A stretch of DNA of 8,096 nt from Synechococcales cyanobacterium PMM_0003 (lineage in GTDB: Bacteria > Cyanobacteriota > Cyanobacteriia > Pseudanabaenales > Pseudanabaenaceae), in NCBI GenBank assembly GCA_949128015.1, contig CASBRC010000325.1, positions 1 to 8,096 of the forward strand, read 5' to 3'. Position numbers and translations under genes: made by a program. The notes under the pieces were generated by a model. It made no database searches. It saw only the letters and a list, made by a program, of their open reading frames with translations, and was not told where the DNA came from. Each line of letters begins with the position of its first letter. Position 1 is the stretch's first letter. This document shows, piece by piece, positions 4,797 through 8,096 of the stretch.

Positions 4797-6350
4797 CTAA
4801 ATCAAATCACCTAGCAAGCTTGATACTTCGCCTTGCATATTTGTGCGATTGTCGTCATAGAGCATGAGGGTGTCGAGTTTCTTGTGGCGCGATAGTTTTT
4901 GGACTTTGCGGACATTGCCATTAGTCGCATCGAGGGCGGCGGTAATCGCTGAGTGGCGAATACGGTGTGGGGACATATGTTTAGAAATTCCTGAGGCTCG
5001 CGCAATTTGACTAACAATTTGATAAATTGCCGTACCAGTCAGTCTATGTCCACGATTGGCGCGATCAAGGGATTGGAATAATGGTTGATTTATATTTTGA
5101 GTCTCAAAGCAAGATAGCCAGTCTCTAATTGCGTTAGCAGCTCCTATGTTGAGACTAATGAGACTCTTTTGAGAGCCGCGTCCTTTGCCTAAAATTTGTA
5201 GCGATCGCATTTCATAATCAAAATCACCAATGTTCGTGTTAACCACTTCATTTCGACGCAGAGCATTTTCCCAAAGTAGTCTTAATATCGCGAAATCACG
5301 TTTCCCTTTAATGGTTTCACGATTGATATGCAGCAACATTGTGCGAATACCTTCGGGCTTGATCCCTGTGGTATCGCGATAGGTCTGGACAGTCTCGGTT
5401 TGGACATCATCAAGATTCCAGTTACATTTCCCTAGTTTGGCGGCAAAGTTAACTAGAGACTTGAGTGCGGATAGACGGCGATTAATTGTGGATTCCTTTA
5501 AGCCTTTGGTAATTAAGTCTGATTTGTATCGCAATGCGATCGCGATCGCATCAAATCGGTTTAGTTGCAAAAATTGGGCAATCACTGCTTCTGTTGGTTT
5601 TTGTCCATAGGCAGCATGGAAAAAATATCGCAAATCCTTTTCGTAAGCTCTTCTAGTATTGAGACTCCGTTTGTCTGATAGTAGCGCCGTTAAGATATCG
5701 GGACTGAATTCCGTAAGTGCATAGGGTACATTACTGGAATTTTCTGATTGATTATCTGTTCTCAGTTGAGACTCAGCTATCTCTGATTGAGTCTTATAGA
5801 GATTCTCGCTATCTACTCCTGATACAAGAGTGATTCTCGATTGAGACTCATCTATCTCAAATTGAGTCTTATGGCGCGTCTTAATATCTTGGAATAAGGC
5901 ATATTTTGCTTGGCTAAATCGTAACTGTTCAGGTGCGATCGCATCGCTAATCCCCCCATTAATCGCCGCCCGTCTGACAAGCCCATAGATGGCTGTTCCC
6001 GTTAGCCTATGCCCATAATTAGCCCGATCTAGCGATATAAATAGTGGGGTTTGATTATTTTCAAACTCATCGGGAATATAAATCAAATTTAGCCAGTCTT
6101 GTAATGCGTTGGCTGTGTCTAATGTGAGACTAATTATTTCTGTTTGATTTTGTTGCCCTTGACGTTTGTACTGTCGTTGAACTTGCAGCGATCGCAGTTC
6201 ACAATCAAAGTCGCCAATACTAATCGCCGCGACCTGTTGCCGCTTCAGTGAATTCTCTATTAACAGTCGCAAGATTGCGTAATCGCGTTGACCTGATAAT
6301 GTATTGCGATCGCAAGCGGAGAGAATAAGCTGTGCTATGTCATCCGTCAT
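4797..6350 (-). CDS. Tyrosine recombinase with a fused, degenerate second catalytic domain
   Basis: This 517-residue site-specific recombinase (phage integrase family) breaks and rejoins DNA through a tyrosine. The C-terminal unit is complete: a SAM-like core-binding domain at about 212-325, then a catalytic domain with Arg365 (NALRRNEV), Lys389 (LGKGRG), His462-x-x-Arg465 (SPHRIRHS), His489 (LSRHKK) and nucleophile Tyr498. The Arg-to-Lys (24) and His-to-Tyr (9) spacings match XerD. Residues 1-155 are a second copy of the catalytic domain. RDYAILRLL and SLDRAN.GHRLTGTAIY are nearly identical to residues 351-359 and 428-443, but its Arg is Lys36, its His-x-x-Arg is Glu141-x-x-Arg144, and the final His/Tyr segment is absent. 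A Gln/Ser/Glu-rich linker (156-211) joins the halves. Usual family length is 300-400. The target is unknown. It converges on the nuclease-like gene, with 5 bp between the stops. Confidence 0.93.
   Translation of the reverse strand: MTDDIAQLILSACDRNTLSGQRDYAILRLLIENSLKRQQVAAISIGDFDCELRSLQVQRQYKRQGQQNQTEIISLTLDTANALQDWLNLIYIPDEFENNQTPLFISLDRANYGHRLTGTAIYGLVRRAAINGGISDAIAPEQLRFSQAKYALFQDIKTRHKTQFEIDESQSRITLVSGVDSENLYKTQSEIAESQLRTDNQSENSSNVPYALTEFSPDILTALLSDKRSLNTRRAYEKDLRYFFHAAYGQKPTEAVIAQFLQLNRFDAIAIALRYKSDLITKGLKESTINRRLSALKSLVNFAAKLGKCNWNLDDVQTETVQTYRDTTGIKPEGIRTMLLHINRETIKGKRDFAILRLLWENALRRNEVVNTNIGDFDYEMRSLQILGKGRGSQKSLISLNIGAANAIRDWLSCFETQNINQPLFQSLDRANRGHRLTGTAIYQIVSQIARASGISKHMSPHRIRHSAITAALDATNGNVRKVQKLSRHKKLDTLMLYDDNRTNMQGEVSSLLGDLI
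5536..5549. repeat. Two overlapping HIP1 octamers
   Basis: GCGATCGC occurs at 5536-5543 and again at 5542-5549, sharing GC. HIP1 is the highly iterated palindrome of many cyanobacterial genomes. Here it lies inside the recombinase core-binding domain and encodes its IAIA residues. It is one of about twenty HIP1 sites in the window. Confidence 0.9.
5766..5797. repeat. 32-bp direct repeat in the recombinase linker, copy A
   Basis: This unit matches 5841-5872 at 29 of 32 positions. The two start 75 bp apart, so the frame is kept, and they encode KTQSEIAESQLR and KTQFEIDESQSR. Each unit also holds an inner inverted repeat, agactca...tgagtct. They mark the flexible linker that joins the dead and live catalytic domains. 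Confidence 0.85.
5841..5872. repeat. 32-bp direct repeat in the recombinase linker, copy B
   Basis: This is the partner of 5766-5797, differing at three positions. It encodes the KTQFEIDESQSR segment immediately after the degenerate N-terminal domain. The pair is consistent with a local duplication that lengthened the linker. Confidence 0.85.
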
Positions 6351-6367
6351 TAAATGGGAACCAGATT

Positions 6368-6583
6368 CTAGAGAATTCTTTTGAAGAATGAGTCAGCCGA
6401 AAACGCAATAACAATAAGGGTTAGTACTCCATATTTCTCGTTCACCCCAAAACTTAACCATTTGAGGGCTTGAGATATAGATGGAGCACTTCCAGTGGGA
6501 TTATTTGCTAATGACATCATGATATAAAATATGAGATAGGCAATACAAATGGCTAAAGCCTTACTTATCAGTTTTTTATTCAA
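6368..6583 (-). CDS. Small two-helix membrane protein, unknown function
   Basis: This predicted 71-residue protein is not one I recognise. It begins MNKKLISK, then has a hydrophobic stretch at about 9-25 (ALAICIAYLIFYIMMSL), a short polar loop (NNPTGSAPSISQ) and a second hydrophobic stretch at about 51-63 (YGVLTLIVIAFSA), ending in basic residues. This gives two likely membrane helices. Translation would start at TTG 6583: there is no in-frame ATG upstream before a stop at 6608-6610. A weak GAG lies about 7 nt before it. The gene ends 17 bp before the recombinase start and runs in the same direction, so the two may share a transcript. The start codon and even the reality of the gene are uncertain, but the hydrophobicity pattern and position favour it. 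Confidence 0.5.
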   Translation of the reverse strand: MNKKLISKALAICIAYLIFYIMMSLANNPTGSAPSISQALKWLSFGVNEKYGVLTLIVIAFSADSFFKRIL

Positions 6584-6652
6584 TTTTTTACTCGTTTTTT
6601 GCAGTAATTATCCAGTGAGGGCTTGATAACAGGTCTAAGTGTCGCGATCTCA

Positions 6653-6838
6653 TCATGATTTACTGCTAAAGACTTTATATGCGATCGCTAGCAAAAGTAC
6701 ACCACCAAAGAAAGGTAGCCAATTGTATCTAATCCAATAGAGCAAATTACTAAAAAAGTAGTTTGCTTCACGAGATATCCATGATGCAATCACGATTGCC
6801 CCGACAAACATTGCAAAGTACATGGCGAATTTAAGCAT
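6653..6838 (-). CDS. Small two-helix membrane protein, unknown function
   Basis: This predicted 61-residue protein has two hydrophobic stretches, at about 3-19 (FAMYFAMFVGAIVIASW) and 41-54 (LPFFGGVLLLAIAY). They are joined by an aromatic-rich loop (SREANYFFSNLLYWIRYNW), and the C-terminus is short and polar (KVFSSKS). I cannot assign a family. The ATG at 6838 has a good AGGGG ribosome site 5 nt upstream, which supports a real gene more strongly than for its smaller neighbour. It lies 69 bp upstream of the other small membrane gene, and both point toward the recombinase. Possible roles such as a small membrane effector, an immunity factor or an ordinary stress protein cannot be told apart from the sequence. 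Confidence 0.6.
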   Translation of the reverse strand: MLKFAMYFAMFVGAIVIASWISREANYFFSNLLYWIRYNWLPFFGGVLLLAIAYKVFSSKS

Positions 6839-6843
6839 TTTTA

Positions 6844-6848
6844 CCCCT
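6844..6848 (-). promoter_or_regulatory. Ribosome binding site for the 61-residue membrane protein
   Basis: AGGGG on the minus strand lies 5 nt before ATG 6838 and fixes that start. It overlaps the stop codon (6847-6849) of a short reading frame that ends just upstream. Confidence 0.65.
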
Positions 6849-7014
6849 AAAGCAATTTTAAGATTCTAGGATGTATATTAACTTCATTTATCCCAGTTTG
6901 AGCTAAATAAGTCTTGTCATCAGTCATTTTTATTGAACTAATTTTAGGGGCTTTGCGGGTTTGGGAGATTTTTTGATTAGCTGGAAGATCGAGGATGTTG
7001 CTATTTAGATTAGT
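6847..7014 (-). pseudogene. Possible short ORF or gene remnant
   Basis: The minus strand stays open here for 55 codons and ends in TAG 8 nt before the next gene. Inside it, ATG 6927 would give a 26-residue peptide (MTDDKTYLAQTG...HPRILKLL). Upstream of an in-frame TAG at 7015-7017 the same frame remains open to 7078, reading YFDGDSGTLMIAPKDI just before that stop. Amino-acid use looks coding-like, but nothing is recognisable. It may be a decayed gene with a nonsense mutation, a leader peptide, or chance. The rest of the 262-nt spacer 6839-7100 holds only the 29-bp repeat at 7050. Confidence 0.2.
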
Positions 7015-7049
7015 CTAGATATCTTTGGGAGCGATCATTAATGTTCCAC

Positions 7050-7078
7050 TATCACCATCAAAATAACTGCGATCGCTT
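7050..7078. repeat. 29-bp direct repeat with HIP1 core, left copy
   Basis: tatcaccatcaaaataactg followed by cgatcgctt recurs at 7940-7968 with one difference (c to a at 7066). The two copies have the same orientation, 890 bp apart, and flank the two overlapping minus-strand genes. The unit ends in a HIP1 site. It may be a dispersed repeat or a trace of insertion. Confidence 0.85.
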
Positions 7079-7100
7079 CAATTCAAGCTAAAATTTTCGA

Positions 7101-7619
7101 TTAAGCAACTTGTTGTACTGAATGGCTAGATTCAGGCTTTGGCAATAGATCAACCCGATATTCTGTTTGTGAGCCATCTTCATGATCTTGAATTTTGGCA
7201 TGATACGACGGTTTGAGAATACCTGATAGGCGATCGCACCGCAATACTTCCCATACTTCAGGGACTTCATTCATCAACATTTCTAAAATAATTTCTGAAT
7301 ATGGCTTATTGCCAATATCTTGACGTTCGATTAAACGATTGCGTCCAGAGTTCCAAAAGCTCTCAGTGATTAACCTTTCTTGATGATTTTCGCGATCGCA
7401 TAAATGTAGTTTTGTCGCCGCAACTATCTCTCGTTGAACCTCCAAATCTTCCACTAGATATTCAATTGCATGATTATGAAATGGAAGAGAATCTAGATTT
7501 ACAGATTCATTTGGCTCCAAGTCAAAATAGTTTTCAGGTACAAGTTCAATAGATTGCCATTTATTTCTATCTACCAATTTATAACTGAGTTTAACCTGAA
7601 TATTGGATAAATTATTCAT
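7101..7619 (-). CDS. Hypothetical protein, 172 residues
   Basis: I do not recognise this protein. It is soluble in character, acidic in its first half, and predicted mixed alpha/beta: KLSYKLVDRNKWQSIELVP near the start, a helix-rich middle (HAIEYLVEDLEVQREIVAATKLHL, 50-73), then HQERLITESFWNSGRNRLIERQ, and a C-terminal strand pair (YHAKIQDHEDGSQTEYRVDLLP). No catalytic motif, signal peptide or membrane segment is evident. The start ATG 7619 overlaps the stop of the upstream 77-residue gene (ATGA), with GAGG 9 nt before it, so the two are translationally coupled. The gene contains HIP1 sites at about 7231 and 7393, so unlike the ATPase pair it looks native to a HIP1-rich genome. It could be the larger member of a two-gene module, but no function is assigned. 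Confidence 0.75.
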   Translation of the reverse strand: MNNLSNIQVKLSYKLVDRNKWQSIELVPENYFDLEPNESVNLDSLPFHNHAIEYLVEDLEVQREIVAATKLHLCDRENHQERLITESFWNSGRNRLIERQDIGNKPYSEIILEMLMNEVPEVWEVLRCDRLSGILKPSYHAKIQDHEDGSQTEYRVDLLPKPESSHSVQQVA

Positions 7620-7849
7620 TTTCGTTTTCCTCTTTTGCCTAGATCTCGCCCTTCAAATGCTTTCATGATTTGTTTATAAGCTTTTGCCCCAATTTCACCA
7701 AGACGGAGCAACTTTTCTAGCTGTCTGGGCGTTTGTTGAAGCAAAAAATTAATATCGACACCTTGTAAGTTTGGATTAGTTCGTAAGTCTCGTAACTGTC
7801 CTAAACCCGCAAGTTGAGTTTGTATAGGTATATCAGGGTTGATCTCCAT
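7616..7849 (-). CDS. Hypothetical small helical basic-tailed protein, 77 residues
   Basis: I do not recognise this protein. After a short N-terminal part (MEINPDIPIQTQLAGLGQLR) it is mostly helical: INFLLQQTPRQLEKLLRLGEIGAKAYKQIMKAFEGR (33-68), and it ends in a strongly basic tail (DLGKRGKRK). The tail and helices could suit nucleic-acid or partner binding. It is the first gene of a coupled pair: its TGA overlaps the ATG of the 172-residue gene by 4 bp. The start ATG 7849 has only AT-rich sequence upstream and no ribosome site, which is not rare in cyanobacteria. A small gene overlapping a larger one resembles a toxin-antitoxin layout, but no sequence motif supports that. Confidence 0.65.
   Translation of the reverse strand: MEINPDIPIQTQLAGLGQLRDLRTNPNLQGVDINFLLQQTPRQLEKLLRLGEIGAKAYKQIMKAFEGRDLGKRGKRK
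7629..7632 (-). promoter_or_regulatory. Ribosome binding site for the 172-residue gene
   Basis: GAGG, part of AAGAGGAAAA on the minus strand, lies 9 nt before ATG 7619 and inside the end of the 77-residue gene. It supports that start and coupling by the ATGA overlap. Confidence 0.65.
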
Positions 7850-7939
7850 TTATATAAATTTTAAAACAAAAAATAGGTTTTGGACATAATCTCACAAACC
7901 TTGAGATTAATTCTTTTTTATGAGAGATTTGCGATCGCT

Positions 7940-7968
7940 TATCACCATCAAAATAAATGCGATCGCTT
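7940..7968. repeat. 29-bp direct repeat with HIP1 core, right copy
   Basis: This is the partner of 7050-7078 (28 of 29 bases identical). Another HIP1 site (7931-7938) immediately precedes it. It lies in the 163-nt spacer between the divergent 77-residue gene and the partial gene at the window end. Apart from these repeats and a possible TAGAAT -10 box at 7973-7978, nothing else was seen there. Confidence 0.85.
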
Positions 7969-8012
7969 AGCGTAGAATAAATTCAGTATGTATCAGCACA
8001 ACAAAGAATCCT

Positions 8013-8096
8013 ATGCAAAGTACAACTAATATTGAGCAAAGCATCATACAAAATTTGCGATCGCTGCCAATCGCAAAACAGCAGGAAGTTCTTAAA
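8013..8096 (+). CDS. Partial gene, DUF2281/antitoxin-like N-terminus
   Basis: Only the first 28 codons are in the window and the frame runs off the end. The peptide, MQSTTNIEQSIIQNLRSLPI then AKQQEVLK, follows the pattern 'I-x-x-x-L-R-x-L-P-x-x-K-Q-Q-E-V-L' found at the start of small cyanobacterial DUF2281-type proteins. These are often the antitoxin-like member next to a VapC-type or other toxin gene. ATG 8013 is preceded by only a weak AAGAA. A possible TAGAAT promoter element lies about 35 nt upstream. The gene is divergent from the 77-residue gene. The family call is from a short motif recalled from memory, and the rest of the gene is not visible. Confidence 0.6.
   Translation, partial: MQSTTNIEQSIIQNLRSLPIAKQQEVLK

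Noticed and set aside
5766..5872. Linker repeats considered as recombinase attachment sites
   Set aside because: They are in frame inside the recombinase gene and encode a repeated peptide; a coding duplication explains them better.
7088..7270. Minus-strand 60-codon open frame
   Set aside because: It overlaps the 172-residue gene in another frame and has no ribosome site or recognisable features.

Overview
The window looks cyanobacterial. The octamer GCGATCGC (HIP1) occurs about twenty times, and several genes resemble families that are common in cyanobacteria. The large intergenic palindromes ending in AAACCCAAAA/TTTTGGGTTT remind me of Pseudanabaena-like filamentous cyanobacteria, but that genus is a guess from memory. 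No RNA gene and no CRISPR array were seen.

Left part (1-2999). Two abutting palindromes lie at 15-138. Two minus-strand genes 17 bp apart follow: a secreted or periplasmic SPOR-like repeat protein (959-1858), then a YgjP/DUF45-type zinc metallopeptidase (162-941). A third minus-strand gene, a family 9 glycosyltransferase (2000-2944), lies upstream of them. It is separated from the SPOR-like gene by a short terminator-like hairpin and another palindromic repeat. This part reads as chromosomal cell-envelope and housekeeping sequence rich in HIP1.

Middle part (3000-6930), the accessory segment. After two more palindromes comes a tightly coupled plus-strand pair: a compact AAA-15-like ATPase (3220-4278) and a 169-residue protein with a PD-(D/E)XK nuclease signature (4282-4791). 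I saw no HIP1 site between about 2715 and 5200, which fits acquired DNA. The organisation (SMC/ABC-like ATPase plus a small nuclease) resembles Septu, PARIS and other anti-phage modules, but I cannot assign it to a named type. Running head-on into the pair, with 5 bp between stop codons, is a 517-residue tyrosine recombinase. It carries a second, degenerate catalytic domain fused at its N-terminus, ahead of a complete core-binding plus catalytic unit. Two small membrane-protein genes (6368-6583 and 6653-6838), and perhaps a short ORF or gene remnant, precede it on the same strand.

Right part (7050-8096). Two unrecognised minus-strand genes overlap by 4 bp (7616-7849 then 7101-7619) and are flanked by a 29-bp direct repeat. 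The window ends within a plus-strand gene whose first 28 residues look like a DUF2281/antitoxin-like N-terminus. The main leads are the ATPase/nuclease pair and the double-domain recombinase beside it.
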